From NCBI RefSeq assembly GCF_002097715.1, contig NZ_CP020737.1, positions 992,001 to 1,056,000 on the forward strand: a stretch of DNA of 64,000 nt, in the 5' to 3' direction. Position numbers and translations under genes: made by a program. The DNA comes from Burkholderia ubonensis subsp. mesacidophila (GTDB lineage Bacteria; Pseudomonadota; Gammaproteobacteria; Burkholderiales; Burkholderiaceae). The notes beneath the pieces were generated by a model. That model was given only the letters and a program-made list of their open reading frames with translations, was not told where the DNA came from and searched no databases. Shown one piece after another: positions 7,429-15,879 of the stretch. Position 1 is the stretch's first letter, and each line of letters opens with the position of its first letter.

Positions 7429-7992
7429 TTAGATGCCGAACAGCGTGAGCGACACGGCGGCGCGCGTCACGATCATCAGCAGCACCTGCACGATCACGAA
7501 CAGCAGGATCGGCGACAGGTCGATGCCGCCGAGATTCGGGATCACGCGGCGCAGCGGATTGAGGAACGGCGCGGTCAGCTGGTAGAGGATCGGCATCGCC
7601 GGCGAGCGCGGGTTCAGCCACGACAGCAGCGCCATCAGGATCGTCATCCAGATCACCAGGTTGAGCGCCCACTTCACGACGGTGAGCAGCGCGACGACGA
7701 CGATCGTCGGCACCAGCGCGGTCGGATCGACGCCCGCCAGCACGATCATCAGCACCACGTAGACGAACGACGTCAGCACTGCGGCGACGATGCTCGCCCA
7801 GTCGATCCCGCGCACGCCGGCGATCACGCGGCGCAGCGGCAGCACCAGCCAGTTGGTCGCCTGCAGCACGGCCTGCGTGACGGGGTTGTACGGCGGCACG
7901 CGCACGGCTTGCATCCAGACGCGCAGGATCAGCGCGGCGCCGAACAGCGTAAAGAGGGTATTGAGCAGAAAACGGGCGATCTCGCCGAACAT
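7429..7992 (-). CDS. YggT-family integral membrane protein
   Basis: This 187-residue protein starts at ATG 7992, at MFGEIARFLLNTLFTLFGAALILRVWMQ. It has two tandem YggT repeats. Each has a hydrophobic pair and a loop of the type NP-x-(5-10)-L-x-PLRRVIP: LVLPLRRVIAGVRGIDW in the first, FLNPLRRVIPNLGGIDLSPI in the second. YggT proteins are small inner-membrane proteins implicated in osmotic or potassium tolerance and cell-envelope functions; no biochemical activity is established. Downstream it converges with the DUF190 gene. Confidence 0.85.
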   Translation of the reverse strand: MFGEIARFLLNTLFTLFGAALILRVWMQAVRVPPYNPVTQAVLQATNWLVLPLRRVIAGVRGIDWASIVAAVLTSFVYVVLMIVLAGVDPTALVPTIVVVALLTVVKWALNLVIWMTILMALLSWLNPRSPAMPILYQLTAPFLNPLRRVIPNLGGIDLSPILLFVIVQVLLMIVTRAAVSLTLFGI

Positions 7993-8068
7993 CGTTGGCT
8001 TCCTTTTTATACAGTCGGGTAGCGTGCGGCCGCCAACGCCGGATGGCGGCGCATCGGCCGACACCTTA

Positions 8069-8998
8069 TCACGCCTCGTCGCGCGAGGGGGAGGGGCGCG
8101 CTGCCGCGCGGGCGAGCGAGGCTTCCACGGCATCCGCGAGCGCCGGCAGCGCTGCCGGCGGGGCCGCGCGCTTCGCGGCGAGCGCGACGGCGCGGCGGGT
8201 CAGCAGCGCGTAGAGCGTCGCGTGATCGCCGCCGCGTGCCTCCAGCAGCGCGAGCTGGCGTTCGACGATGCCGGTGTCGCCGCGCGACACGGGGCCCGAG
8301 AGCGCATTCGCGAGACCCTTGTCGCGCGCCGTCTCGATCGTGCCGGCCAGCATCGGCAGCAGCGCGCGCAGCGCGGCGTCCTCGTCGAAGCCGAGCGAGC
8401 GCCACAGCTCGACCGCTTCGGCGAGCCCGCACAGCGCGAAGCTCGCTGCGTAGTGCGCGGCCGCGTGGTAGAGCATCCGGCCGCCTGCCGGGATCGACAG
8501 CGGATGGCAGCCGAGCGCGGCCGCGAGGCGCACGAGCGTCGCGTGCAGCGCGCCGTCGGCCTCGATCGTCACCGAACAGCCGTCGATGCGGGTCAGGTCG
8601 GCGTCGCCGCCGCCGAACAGGTACAGCGGATGGAAACCACCCGTTGCCGCGCCTTGCCGTTTTGCCGGGTCCAGCAGGCCGACGTCCGACGCGCCGCTGC
8701 AATGCACGAGCGCCTGCCGCGCGGCGCGCGACGCATCGAAGCGCAGGCCCGCGGCGCTCGCCGCGAGGTGGTCGTCGGGGACGGTCAGGAAGATCAGGTC
8801 GGCCGCGTCGACGACCTCCTGCGGCGTCGCGACCGCACGGCTGCCGTCGAGGCGCCCGGCGAGCTTGGCGGCGGACGCCGGCGTGCGGCTTGCCACCGCG
8901 ACGACGGGAAAGCCGGCCCGCGCAAAACGCTGCGCGACGCAGCGCGCGAGGCGGCCGGCGCCGATGAAGCCGAGACGGGGCGTGACGGGGAGGGACAT
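8069..8998 (-). CDS. Rossmann-like plus DUF2520 oxidoreductase-like protein
   Basis: This 309-residue protein starts at ATG 8998. Residues 8-15 form a dinucleotide-binding GFIGAGRLA motif, followed by a Rossmann domain to about 125 with VAVASRTPASA and FLTVPDDHLAA. A helical C-terminal domain of the DUF2520 type follows (about 130-260), with HYAASFALCGLAEAVELW and LSGPVSRGDTGIVERQL. The layout is that of pyrroline-5-carboxylate- and ketopantoate-reductase-like enzymes, so an NAD(P)-dependent reduction is inferred, but the substrate is unknown. Long overlapping open frames on both strands are shadows created by GC-rich codons. Confidence 0.85.
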   Translation of the reverse strand: MSLPVTPRLGFIGAGRLARCVAQRFARAGFPVVAVASRTPASAAKLAGRLDGSRAVATPQEVVDAADLIFLTVPDDHLAASAAGLRFDASRAARQALVHCSGASDVGLLDPAKRQGAATGGFHPLYLFGGGDADLTRIDGCSVTIEADGALHATLVRLAAALGCHPLSIPAGGRMLYHAAAHYAASFALCGLAEAVELWRSLGFDEDAALRALLPMLAGTIETARDKGLANALSGPVSRGDTGIVERQLALLEARGGDHATLYALLTRRAVALAAKRAAPPAALPALADAVEASLARAAARPSPSRDEA

Positions 8999-9427
8999 GG
9001 CGGTCGACGACGTGAAAAACGGGAAGCCGCCAGTATCGCAGGAATGGCGACGCGGCCACGGCGGCCGCGTTTGAGCGCCAAGCCGCGATCCGGCCCCGCG
9101 GAATGGCTTCGCGAACTGTCGGACTCCTGTCTCAAATTTGTAATCGTTGATTACGACGCCTCGCGCGCAGCACGCGCGGCGATCGGTAAGACTGACCTGA
9201 CGAAACCGCTTCCGCCATCCGGCCCGACGGATTTCCGCGATCCGCGGCGGCCACCGGCGGGCCGTCGCGCCGCGCGGCGCGGGGCTCGCGCGGGGGCGCG
9301 ATTGCAATTTGCAACAAATGCCCGACACGGGGATTGCGGGTTTTCGCTACATTGCTTGCATGCGACGTGCATGCCCGCCGTTGCCGACAGGAGCGCCTAA
9401 AATGATCGCTCCAGCAGGAGAATCGAA
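8999..9427. other. Divergent intergenic region with an inverted repeat at 9140-9154
   Basis: No gene is supported here. An inverted repeat GTAATC-GTT-GATTAC lies at 9140-9154, just after CAAATTTG at 9133-9140, and looks like an operator for a regulator of either flanking gene. Around 9357-9372 GCATGC occurs twice. AGGAG at about 9416 serves the GTG start at 9428. Confidence 0.4.
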
Positions 9428-9727
9428 GTGAAAAAGCTCGTTCCGTTCATCGCCGCCGCCGCGCTGGGCCTGGGTGCCGCAAGCGCCGCGCAGGCTCACG
9501 TGTCGATCGGGGTCGGCATCGGGATTCCGGTCGCGCCCGCCTATCCGGTCTATGCGCCACCGCCGCCCGTCTATTACGCACCGCCGCCGCCCGTCGTGTA
9601 TGCGCCGCCGCCGGTCTACTATCCGCCGCCCGCCGTGGTCGTCGGCGGCTACGGTGGCTACGGCTACTATGGCCGCCCGTACTGGCATCATCACGGCTAC
9701 TACGGCCGCGGCTACTGGCGTCGTTGA
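9428..9727 (+). CDS. Secreted Pro/Tyr/Gly-rich repetitive protein
   Basis: This 99-residue protein starts at GTG 9428 with AGGAG about 10 bases upstream. A signal peptide (KKLVPFIAAAALGLGAASAAQA, cleavage after AQA) leads into a short hydrophobic GVGIGIPVAP stretch. A low-complexity region built from PPPPVYYAP and PPPVVYAPP units follows, then a GGYGGYGYYGRPYWHHHGYYGRGYW tail. Proteins of this make-up are frequent in Burkholderia envelopes and have no assigned function. His-Tyr clusters could bind metal or make the protein adhesive, but this is speculation. A strong terminator follows. Confidence 0.75.
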   Translation: MKKLVPFIAAAALGLGAASAAQAHVSIGVGIGIPVAPAYPVYAPPPPVYYAPPPPVVYAPPPVYYPPPAVVVGGYGGYGYYGRPYWHHHGYYGRGYWRR

Positions 9728-9760
9728 TTGATTCCCGCGCGGCTTGACCGCGCGTGGCGA

Positions 9761-9801
9761 ACGGCGCAGCGTCTCGTGACAGGACGCTGCGCCGTTTTTT
9801 G
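9761..9801 (+). terminator. Rho-independent terminator after the repetitive secreted protein
   Basis: A 13-bp perfect stem, ACGGCGCAGCGTC at 9761-9773 pairing with 9783-9795, closes a 9-nt loop and is followed by a T run at 9795-9800. It lies 34 bp after the stop of the gene at 9428-9727. Confidence 0.85.
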
Positions 9802-9875
9802 TTGGCGCGGCGCGCCGGCGGCCGGCGAACGGGGACAATACGGATTCCGTCCACATGCCGATGCGCTCGAATCCG

Positions 9876-10026
9876 ATGTCCGTCCTGCCTGCTCCCACCT
9901 TCGACGATGTCACCGATGCCGCCGCGGTGCTCGACGGCGTGCTGCCGGTCGAGGGCAAGCGGGTCGGCGTGCTGGTGAGCGGCGACAACGTCGATCTCGC
10001 GCTACGCCGAGCGGCTGCGCGGCTGA
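9876..10026 (+). pseudogene. Remnant of a threonine dehydratase/threo-3-hydroxyaspartate ammonia-lyase gene with internal deletion
   Basis: The frame begins MSVLPAPTFDDVTDAAA, the usual N-terminus of PLP-dependent threonine dehydratase-type ammonia-lyases. It then jumps directly to VLDGVLPVEGKRVGVLVSGDNVDL, which is the C-terminal end of the same family (GKxVGVxxSGGNVDLA). The PLP-lysine, serine-loop and all of the central domain, roughly 270 codons, are missing; the junction lies near 9921-9927. After NVDLA the expected RYAERLRG-stop continues only in another frame (TAC at 10003 to TGA at 10024), consistent with a 2-bp loss. The canonical GGN has become GDN. It is a dead gene. Confidence 0.8.
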
Positions 10027-10054
10027 GTGTGGTTGCCCGGGCGGGCGCGCCTGC

Positions 10055-10726
10055 TCAGGCCGCGTGCGCGATCAGGTCGCGATAGCCGCCGACGATCACG
10101 CTGTACGAGAAGTACGCGAACAGCAGCGCCGACGCGACATGGCAGGCGCGCATCAGCCCCGCGCCCGCGCGCTTGCGGCCCTGGCTCGCGAGCGCGCACA
10201 TGAAGAGGGTCCACGCGAGGCCGCCGAGGAAGAAGCCGGACAGGAACACCGACGCGGTCGCCGGCGTGGTCGCGCCGGCCTTCGCGATCAGCGCGCCGCC
10301 GACCGCCGCGAACCACAGGATCGCGCTCGGCGACGACATCGCGAGCAGCATCCCGCGCATGAAGCTGCGCCGCGCGCTCGCACGGGGCGGGGCGGCGGCG
10401 TCCGCGCCGTCGTCGCCAGCCGCCCTGGCCGGCGCCAGCGCTTCGCGCGCCATCTTCCACGTCAGGAACAGCAGCACCGCGCCGCCGCCGATCCACACCA
10501 CCCAGCGCACCGCGTCGAACTGCAGCAGCACGGCCATTCCGGCGAGCGCGAGCGCCGCGTAGACGAGATCGCCGACGCACGAGCCGAGCCCGAGCCAGAA
10601 GCCCGGCCGGAAGCCGTGCGACAGCGTGAGCGACAGCATCGCGACGTTGACGAGGCCGATGTCGAGACAGAGCGACAGCGACAGGAAAAATCCGTCGGAC
10701 AGCATCGAAGCGGGCGGGAAGCTCAT
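10055..10726 (-). CDS. LysE-family amino-acid exporter
   Basis: This 223-residue inner-membrane protein has about six hydrophobic helices. It starts MSFPPASMLSDGFFLSLSLCLDIGLVNVAML and shows LGLGSCVGDLVYAALALAG and the MSSPSAILWFAAVGG segment with the proline- and glycine-broken helix typical of LysE/RhtB permeases. The central loop (about residues 105-125) is rich in Ala, Asp and Arg. It would export a cationic or neutral amino acid by proton exchange. It converges on the ammonia-lyase remnant, and ubiD begins its own transcription further upstream on the same strand. The substrate is not predictable from sequence. Confidence 0.85.
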   Translation of the reverse strand: MSFPPASMLSDGFFLSLSLCLDIGLVNVAMLSLTLSHGFRPGFWLGLGSCVGDLVYAALALAGMAVLLQFDAVRWVVWIGGGAVLLFLTWKMAREALAPARAAGDDGADAAAPPRASARRSFMRGMLLAMSSPSAILWFAAVGGALIAKAGATTPATASVFLSGFFLGGLAWTLFMCALASQGRKRAGAGLMRACHVASALLFAYFSYSVIVGGYRDLIAHAA

Positions 10727-10781
10727 CGTCGTTGTTCTTGTTGCGATTCTCGGGATGGCGGGAGTCGGGCGGCGCGCGGCC

Positions 10782-12338
10782 TTACAGGCCGAGGTCGCGC
10801 CACAGCTGGTCGACGCGTGTCTTCACGGCCGCATCCATCTCGATCGGGCGGCCCCATTCGCGGGTCGTCTCGCCGGGCCATTTGTTGGTCGCGTCGAGCC
10901 CCATCTTCGAGCCGAGGCCGGCGACGGGCGACGCGAAATCCAGGTAGTCGATCGGCGTGCTGTCGACCATCACGGTGTCGCGCACCGGGTCCACGCGCGT
11001 CGTGATCGCCCAGATCACTTCCTTCCAGTCGCGCACGTTCACGTCCTCGTCGACGACGACGATGAACTTCGTATACATGAACTGGCGCAGGAAGCTCCAG
11101 ACGCCGAACATCACGCGCTTCGCATGGCCCGCGTAGCTCTTCTTCATCTGGACGATGGCCATCCGGTAGCTGCAGCCCTCGGGCGGCAGGTAGAAGTCGG
11201 TGATCTCCGAGAACTGCTTCTGCAGCAGCGGCACGAACACCTCGTTGAGCGCGACGCCGAGCACCGCGGGCTCGTCAGGCGGCTTGCCGGTGTAGGTCGA
11301 GTGATAGAGCGCGTCGCGGCGCATCGTGATGCGCTCGACCGTGAACACCGGGAACCACTCCTGCTCGTTGTAATAGCCGGTGTGGTCGCCGTACGGCCCT
11401 TCGAGCGCGTGCTCGTACGCAGCGGACGCAGCGTTCGCCGGGCGCGGCGGCGCGCCGGCGGGGGCGGGCTCGGGCGCGCCGTCCTGCGGGTAGATGAAGC
11501 CCTCGAGCACGATTTCAGCGCGCGCGGGCACCTGCAGCGTGTCGACGCCGGGCGTCAGGCACTTCGCGAGCTCGGTGCGGCTGCCGCGCAGCAGGCCCGC
11601 GAACTGGTATTCCGACAGCGAGTCGGGCACGGGCGTGACCGCGCCGAGCGTCGTCGCGGGGTCCGCGCCGAGCACGACGGCGACGGGATACGGCTTGCCG
11701 GGGTTGCGCAGCGCGAATTCGCGGAAGTCGAGCGCGCCGCCGCGATGCGCGAGCCAGCGCATGATCAGCTTGTTGCGGCCGATCAATTGCTGGCGGTAGA
11801 TGCCGAGATTCTGGCGCGGCTTGTTCGGCCCGCGCGTGACCGTCAGGCCCCAGGTGACGAGCGGGCCCGCGTCTCCCGGCCAGCAGGTCTGGATCGGCAG
11901 CTTGGTGAGGTCGACGTCGTTGCCTTCCCAGACGATCTCCTGGCACGGCGGCGACGACACCGTCTTCGGCGCCATGTCCCACACGGCCTTTGCGAGCGAC
12001 AGCAGCTTGCCGGCGTCCTTCAGGCTGCGCGGCGGATCCGGCTCCTTCAGCGCGGACAGCAGGCGCCCGAGGTCGCGCAGCGACGCGAGCGCGGCCTCGT
12101 CGCCCGCATCGACGCCCATGCCGAGCGCGACGCGCCGCGGCGTGCCGAACAGGTTGCCGAGCACCGGGAATGCGTAGCCGGGCGGCGCATCGAACAGCAG
12201 CGCGGGGCCGCCGGCGCGCAGCACGCGGTCGCACAGCTCGGTCATTTCGAGTACGGGCGACACCGGCTGCGTGATGCGCCGCAGTTCGCCGAGCGCCTCG
12301 AGGCGCTGGATGAAATCGCGTAAGTCTCTGTATTTCAT
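10782..12338 (-). CDS. ubiD: 4-hydroxy-3-polyprenylbenzoate decarboxylase UbiD
   Basis: This 518-residue enzyme uses prenylated FMN to decarboxylate 4-hydroxy-3-octaprenylbenzoate in ubiquinone biosynthesis. The start [22 protein letters not shown] is the standard UbiD N-terminus. Recognisable segments include [18 protein letters not shown], the [19 protein letters not shown] region, the [19 protein letters not shown] core, [12 protein letters not shown] and the [20 protein letters not shown] block that binds the cofactor and metal. Length matches the family. Relative to longer homologues it has a small extra Pro/Ala-rich insert near residues 285-305. No UbiX partner is in the window. Confidence 0.95.
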   Translation of the reverse strand: MKYRDLRDFIQRLEALGELRRITQPVSPVLEMTELCDRVLRAGGPALLFDAPPGYAFPVLGNLFGTPRRVALGMGVDAGDEAALASLRDLGRLLSALKEPDPPRSLKDAGKLLSLAKAVWDMAPKTVSSPPCQEIVWEGNDVDLTKLPIQTCWPGDAGPLVTWGLTVTRGPNKPRQNLGIYRQQLIGRNKLIMRWLAHRGGALDFREFALRNPGKPYPVAVVLGADPATTLGAVTPVPDSLSEYQFAGLLRGSRTELAKCLTPGVDTLQVPARAEIVLEGFIYPQDGAPEPAPAGAPPRPANAASAAYEHALEGPYGDHTGYYNEQEWFPVFTVERITMRRDALYHSTYTGKPPDEPAVLGVALNEVFVPLLQKQFSEITDFYLPPEGCSYRMAIVQMKKSYAGHAKRVMFGVWSFLRQFMYTKFIVVVDEDVNVRDWKEVIWAITTRVDPVRDTVMVDSTPIDYLDFASPVAGLGSKMGLDATNKWPGETTREWGRPIEMDAAVKTRVDQLWRDLGL

Positions 12339-12552
12339 GGATAAAGTCCGGCCGCCCGCGGGGCGGGCAGCGATGGGCGGGCGCAGCGGCCGGCTGCGGC
12401 CCCGAATCGACCGACGATTTTACCCGGCCGGCCGCGCGGCTGCCCGGCCGAGAAAAAAGTCGACGGCGCGCAAACCCCCTACGGCAAGGGGCTCGCGCTT
12501 CTGAAGGGGCTCGTATAATTACTTTTTGTTATGATTTTGATGTTTTATAGTG

Positions 12553-12580
12553 TTGACGATCTATAAAACCCTGTTAGAAT
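12553..12580 (+). promoter_or_regulatory. Sigma-70-type promoter
   Basis: TTGACG at 12553-12558 (-35) and TAGAAT at 12575-12580 (-10) are separated by 16 bases, close to consensus, in a locally AT-rich stretch. The predicted start is near 12587, about 115 bases before a terminator. Confidence 0.6.
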
Positions 12581-12586
12581 CCGCTG

Positions 12587-12727
12587 ACATTGGTTGCAGG
12601 GTACAAGGCTTCAAGCCGCCAATCACCGATCCTTTGACGCAGCGCGTCACCGTCTGCCGAAACCTGCACGGCCTGTTCGACGGCTCTAGTCGTAGTCACA
12701 GCCAGCGCCACCTGACGCTGGTTTTTT
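12587..12727 (+). ncRNA. Candidate small RNA (or leader attenuator)
   Basis: A promoter at 12553-12580 and a rho-independent terminator (CCAGCG 12702-12707 pairing with CGCTGG 12716-12721, then six T at 12722-12727) bracket about 140 bases with no reading frame. Local hairpins are visible (GACGCAGCGCGTC near 12637-12650, GGCTTCAAGCC near 12607-12617). The whole could be a free-standing sRNA, or a premature-termination leader for the lytic transglycosylase 196 bases further on. It matches no RNA family I recognise. Confidence 0.4.
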
Positions 12728-12922
12728 GCGTGAGTGCCACCGCGTTTGCCCGCCTTGAGTAAAGGCGCCGGCCCTGTCCTGCCGTGGCCTCGAACGGTAC
12801 TTATACCGTTTCTCCGATGCCTGCCGTCCAAACCAAGACGTGCGGCGTCGTGATTCCGCGGCCCATTCTGTCTCGCCATCGAGCTGAGCGAGCCGCACGA
12901 ATCATGTTCATGGGAGATCTGA

Positions 12923-14035
12923 ATGAACGCTTGGTTATCGTGGCGTCCCAATGAGCAGCATGCACAAATCGTGCGCGATATGCTGCGTCGCGGGACGCGT
13001 GTCAGTCACCACTTATTCAGCGTTGTAGGCTGTCTCGCTGTCGCGATTGCGCTTGCCCTCTGGCTGTTGCCAACCGCGCGCGGCACGCTTGCCGCAAAGC
13101 TGATGCCGGTCGTGTCCGCGGCCGTGCAGGCCGGTCCGGCGCGCTTGCTGACCGGCCATCCGCTGCCGAATTTCGCGCCGGCCGGCGCGCAGCCGCAGCA
13201 GGACGACGGTCCGGAAACCGATGCACTGGCGGTCGGTCTCGACGTCGCATCGGACGCCGTCGCGCAGAACGACGCGGCAGACGCTGCCCGCAGCGGCCCG
13301 TCGCCCGTCACGCTCGCGAAGCTGATCCCGGCCCAGCGCGTCGCCGCCGATGCGCGCGACGACCGCTCGCTCGCTTCGAATCGCCAGCAGGCGCTTGTCG
13401 CCACCTACCTGTCGCGCCGCTACCGCGTCGCGCAGGAGCCGGTCGGCCAGCTCGTGAAGGCCGCGTTCCAGACCGGCCACGACATCGGCCTCGATCCGCT
13501 GCTGCTGCTGTCCGTGATGGCGATCGAATCGGGCTTCAACCCGTACGCCGAAAGCGGCGTGGGCGCGAAGGGGCTGATGCAGGTGATGTCGAAGGTCCAT
13601 TCCGACAAGTTCGAGTACTTCGGCGGCACCGACACCGCGCTGCAGCCGCTTGCCAACCTCCAGGTCGGCGCGCTCGTGCTGAAGGACTGCATTGCGCGCG
13701 GCGGCTCGCTCGCGAGCGGCCTGCGCATGTACAACGGCTCGACGAACCCCGAGGACAATGGCTACGGCTCGAAGGTGATGGCCGAGCGCGGCCGCCTGCG
13801 CGACGTCGCGCGTGGCCGCAGCGTGCCGGTCAATGCGCCGCAGGCGCCGGCGAAGCCGATCGTCACCGCCTCGGTGACACCGGCGGCGGCAGGCGGCGCG
13901 AAGCGCGTCCACGCGACGCTCGACACGGCCCAGCCGATGACGGCGAAGGCTGCCCCGAAGGCGTCGCAGCAGGACGATGCCAGCGTCGACACCGCGAAGC
14001 AGCCGCACGGCGATCATTCGGAACTGGGCGCGTAA
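12923..14035 (+). CDS. Lytic transglycosylase (SLT domain), membrane-anchored
   Basis: This 370-residue protein has an N-terminal membrane anchor or uncleaved signal (about residues 29-50, HLFSVVGCLAVAIALALWLLP) and an Ala-rich linker. A transglycosylase SLT domain occupies about residues 160-290. The catalytic glutamate sits in MAIESGFNPYAESGVGAKGLMQVM, and LQVGALVLKDCIARGGSLASGLRMYNGS gives the rest of the lysozyme-like fold. It would cleave murein glycan strands in the periplasm, forming 1,6-anhydro ends. The C-terminal 80 residues are Ala/Lys-rich and disordered-looking. The ATG at 12923 follows GGGAGATCTGA. A strong hairpin terminator lies 25 bp after the stop. Confidence 0.88.
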   Translation: MNAWLSWRPNEQHAQIVRDMLRRGTRVSHHLFSVVGCLAVAIALALWLLPTARGTLAAKLMPVVSAAVQAGPARLLTGHPLPNFAPAGAQPQQDDGPETDALAVGLDVASDAVAQNDAADAARSGPSPVTLAKLIPAQRVAADARDDRSLASNRQQALVATYLSRRYRVAQEPVGQLVKAAFQTGHDIGLDPLLLLSVMAIESGFNPYAESGVGAKGLMQVMSKVHSDKFEYFGGTDTALQPLANLQVGALVLKDCIARGGSLASGLRMYNGSTNPEDNGYGSKVMAERGRLRDVARGRSVPVNAPQAPAKPIVTASVTPAAAGGAKRVHATLDTAQPMTAKAAPKASQQDDASVDTAKQPHGDHSELGA

Positions 14036-14059
14036 CGCGCAGGTCTCCGCCGGAAAAGA

Positions 14060-14085
14060 AAAAGCACCCGTATGGGTGCTTTTTT
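14060..14085 (+). terminator. Rho-independent terminator after the lytic transglycosylase
   Basis: AAAAGCACCC (14060-14069) pairs with GGGTGCTTTT, with a 4-nt loop, followed by a run of T. A-rich and T-rich flanks on both sides mean it could also stop leftward transcription from the aminotransferase gene. Confidence 0.88.
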
Positions 14086-14184
14086 CGCTTCTGCGCCGCC
14101 GAACGACTGGTTTCGCGGCCGGGGGCGCCGTAACGTGCGCCGCCGCGCTTCGGCTCGGCTCGGGCGGGCGGTGCGTGCGGCCGG

Positions 14185-15381
14185 TCAGCGCAGCCGGAAC
14201 AGCGTCGCGAGCCGCTCGACCGCCTCTTCGAGGCGCGAGTAGGCGGTCGCATAAGACAACCGGATATAGTCGCGCGGCGCATGCACGCCGAAGTCCATGC
14301 CCGGCACGAGCACGACGCCGGCGTCGTGCAGCATCGCCTGCGTGAGTGCTGCGCTGTCGCCGGCCGCCGGATGCGTGACGCCGCCACAGTGCGCGTATAC
14401 ATAGAACGCGCCGTCGGGCATCACGGGCACCGTGAAGCCGAGCTGCTCGAGCGCCGGCGCGATGAAGTCGCGGCGCCGCTTGAATTCGAGGCGGCGCGCT
14501 TCGTAGATGTCGAGCGCGGCCGGCTCGAAGCATGCGAGCGCCGCATGCTGCGCGAGCGCCGACGGGCAGATGAACAGGTTCTGCGCGAGCTTCTCGAACG
14601 TGCCGACAAGCGCCGGCGGGACGACCAGCCAGCCGAGCCGCCAGCCGGTCATGCTGAAGTACTTCGAGAAGCTGTTGACGGTGACGACGTCGTCGCCGAA
14701 CGACAGCGCCGACACGGGCGGCGCGTCGTAGCTGAGCCCCTGGTAGATCTCGTCGACGATCGTGAAGCCGCCGCGTGCGCGCACCGCCTCGACGATCCGC
14801 TTCATCTCGTCGGGCTCGAGCGACGTGCCGGTCGGGTTCGACGGCGAGGCGAGCAGCACGCCGCGCGTCCGGTCGCCCCAAAGCCGCCGGACGTCGTCCG
14901 CGGTGAGCTGGAAGCGCGCGGCCGGGCCGCTCGGAACGAGTACCGGGCGGCCTTCGGCCGCCGCGACGAAGTGCCGGTTGCACGGATACGACGGGTCGGG
15001 CATCAACACTTCGTCATCGCGGCCGACGAGCGCGAGGCACGCGAGCAGCAGCGCGGCGGAGGCACCCGCGGTCACGACGATTCGCTCGGGGCTGACGGTG
15101 ATGCCGTATGCATGCGCATAGTGCGCGGCGATCGCCTCGCGCAGCGGCGCGATGCCGAGCGCGCTCGTATATTGCGTGACGCCCCGGCGCAGCGCTGCGG
15201 CGGCGGCCTCGACGACCGGCTCCGGCGCGGTGAAGTCCGGCTCGCCGATGCCCATGTGGATGATGTCGCGACCGGCGGCTTCGAGCCGCTGCGCCTCTTT
15301 CATCAGTTCCATCACGTAGAACGGCTGGATCGCGTCGACGCGCGCTGCGAGCGTGACGAGCGAATCGGCGGTGGTATTCAT
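14185..15381 (-). CDS. PLP-dependent class I/II aminotransferase
   Basis: This 398-residue fold-type I aminotransferase has the motifs GIGEPDF (substrate loop), YTSALGIAPLREAIAAHY, TAGASAALLLACLAL, PSNPTGT, the aspartate of FTIVDEIYQGL, and the PLP-binding lysine in NSFSKYFSMTGWRLGW. The C-terminal Arg in DYIRLSYAT binds the substrate carboxylate. It is closest in style to aspartate/aromatic aminotransferases of the AspC-Ib class, so the amino acid is uncertain. It lies downstream of nusB, separated by a terminator (15406-15434), so it is probably transcribed independently. Confidence 0.88.
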   Translation of the reverse strand: MNTTADSLVTLAARVDAIQPFYVMELMKEAQRLEAAGRDIIHMGIGEPDFTAPEPVVEAAAAALRRGVTQYTSALGIAPLREAIAAHYAHAYGITVSPERIVVTAGASAALLLACLALVGRDDEVLMPDPSYPCNRHFVAAAEGRPVLVPSGPAARFQLTADDVRRLWGDRTRGVLLASPSNPTGTSLEPDEMKRIVEAVRARGGFTIVDEIYQGLSYDAPPVSALSFGDDVVTVNSFSKYFSMTGWRLGWLVVPPALVGTFEKLAQNLFICPSALAQHAALACFEPAALDIYEARRLEFKRRRDFIAPALEQLGFTVPVMPDGAFYVYAHCGGVTHPAAGDSAALTQAMLHDAGVVLVPGMDFGVHAPRDYIRLSYATAYSRLEEAVERLATLFRLR

Positions 15382-15405
15382 CGGCGGGTCGGAAGAGGGG
15401 AGCGG

Positions 15406-15434
15406 TAAAAAAAAACGGGCGCATGAGCGCCCGT
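15406..15434 (-). terminator. Rho-independent terminator of the rib-nusB operon
   Basis: On the minus strand an 8-bp stem, ACGGGCGC with GCGCCCGT (15434-15427 and 15422-15415), has loop TCAT and is followed by a run of eight or more T (15414-15406). It sits 8 bases after the nusB stop. Confidence 0.9.
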
Positions 15435-15441
15435 CGGAGGA

Positions 15442-15879
15442 TCAGCCGTTGCGGCGCGCCTGCGTTTCGGCGGGGCGCAGCTTCGCGGCGAGCTTGTCGA
15501 GCACGCCGTTCACGTACTTGTAGCCGTCGGAGCCGCCGAACGTCTTGGTCAGCTCGACCGCTTCATTGATGATCACGCGGTACGGCGTCTCGATGTGGTG
15601 CGTGAGCTCGAACGTCGCCATCAGCAGCACCGCCCGTTCGATCGGGGAAAGCTGCTCGATCGGACGGTCAAGGCACGGCGCGAGTGCTTCCGCAAGCGTC
15701 GCGTGCTCGCGGATCACGCCGTGCAGGATGGCGTCGAGCAGGTCCTTGTCGGCCTTGTCGTAACCCAGCGCGCCGCGCAGTTGCGCGTCGATCTCGCCTG
15801 AAGACGCGTTCGACAGCAGCCACTGATACAGGCCTTGCGTCGCCAGCTCGCGCGATTGTCGGCGGGCGCTCTTCTTCAT
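15442..15879 (-). CDS. nusB: Transcription antitermination factor NusB
   Basis: This 145-residue all-helical protein acts with NusE (S10) on boxA RNA to promote antitermination of rRNA transcription. The start [23 protein letters not shown] matches the RR-x-R-ELA-QALYQ signature of NusB, and [27 protein letters not shown] near the C-terminus is the other family hallmark. Its ATG overlaps the ribH stop by 4 bases (ATGA), so translation is coupled. The ribH-nusB pair is widely conserved. Confidence 0.95.
   Translation of the reverse strand: MKKSARRQSRELATQGLYQWLLSNASSGEIDAQLRGALGYDKADKDLLDAILHGVIREHATLAEALAPCLDRPIEQLSPIERAVLLMATFELTHHIETPYRVIINEAVELTKTFGGSDGYKYVNGVLDKLAAKLRPAETQARRNG

Larger units (their letters stand above)
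12339..12922. other. Long intergenic region upstream of the lytic transglycosylase
   Basis: No protein-coding gene is supported in these 584 bases; the frames present are shadows without ribosome-binding sites. The first part is GC-rich leader for ubiD. From about 12515 to 12585 the sequence is AT-rich and holds a good sigma-70 promoter (12553-12580). This is followed by a structured stretch ending in a terminator at 12702-12727, described separately as a candidate small RNA. Between 12728 and 12922 lies the apparent leader of the transglycosylase gene, which has no obvious structure apart from an AACGGT...ACCGTT inverted pair near 12793-12810. Confidence 0.5.

Noticed and set aside
7315..9400. 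Long arginine/histidine-rich rightward frames opposite yggT and the DUF2520 gene
   Set aside because: Composition is that of reverse-complement shadows; the minus-strand frames carry the recognisable domains.
12550..12951. Protein-coding genes in the leader of the lytic transglycosylase
   Set aside because: Frames on both strands lack ribosome-binding sites and family resemblance; a structured RNA fits better.
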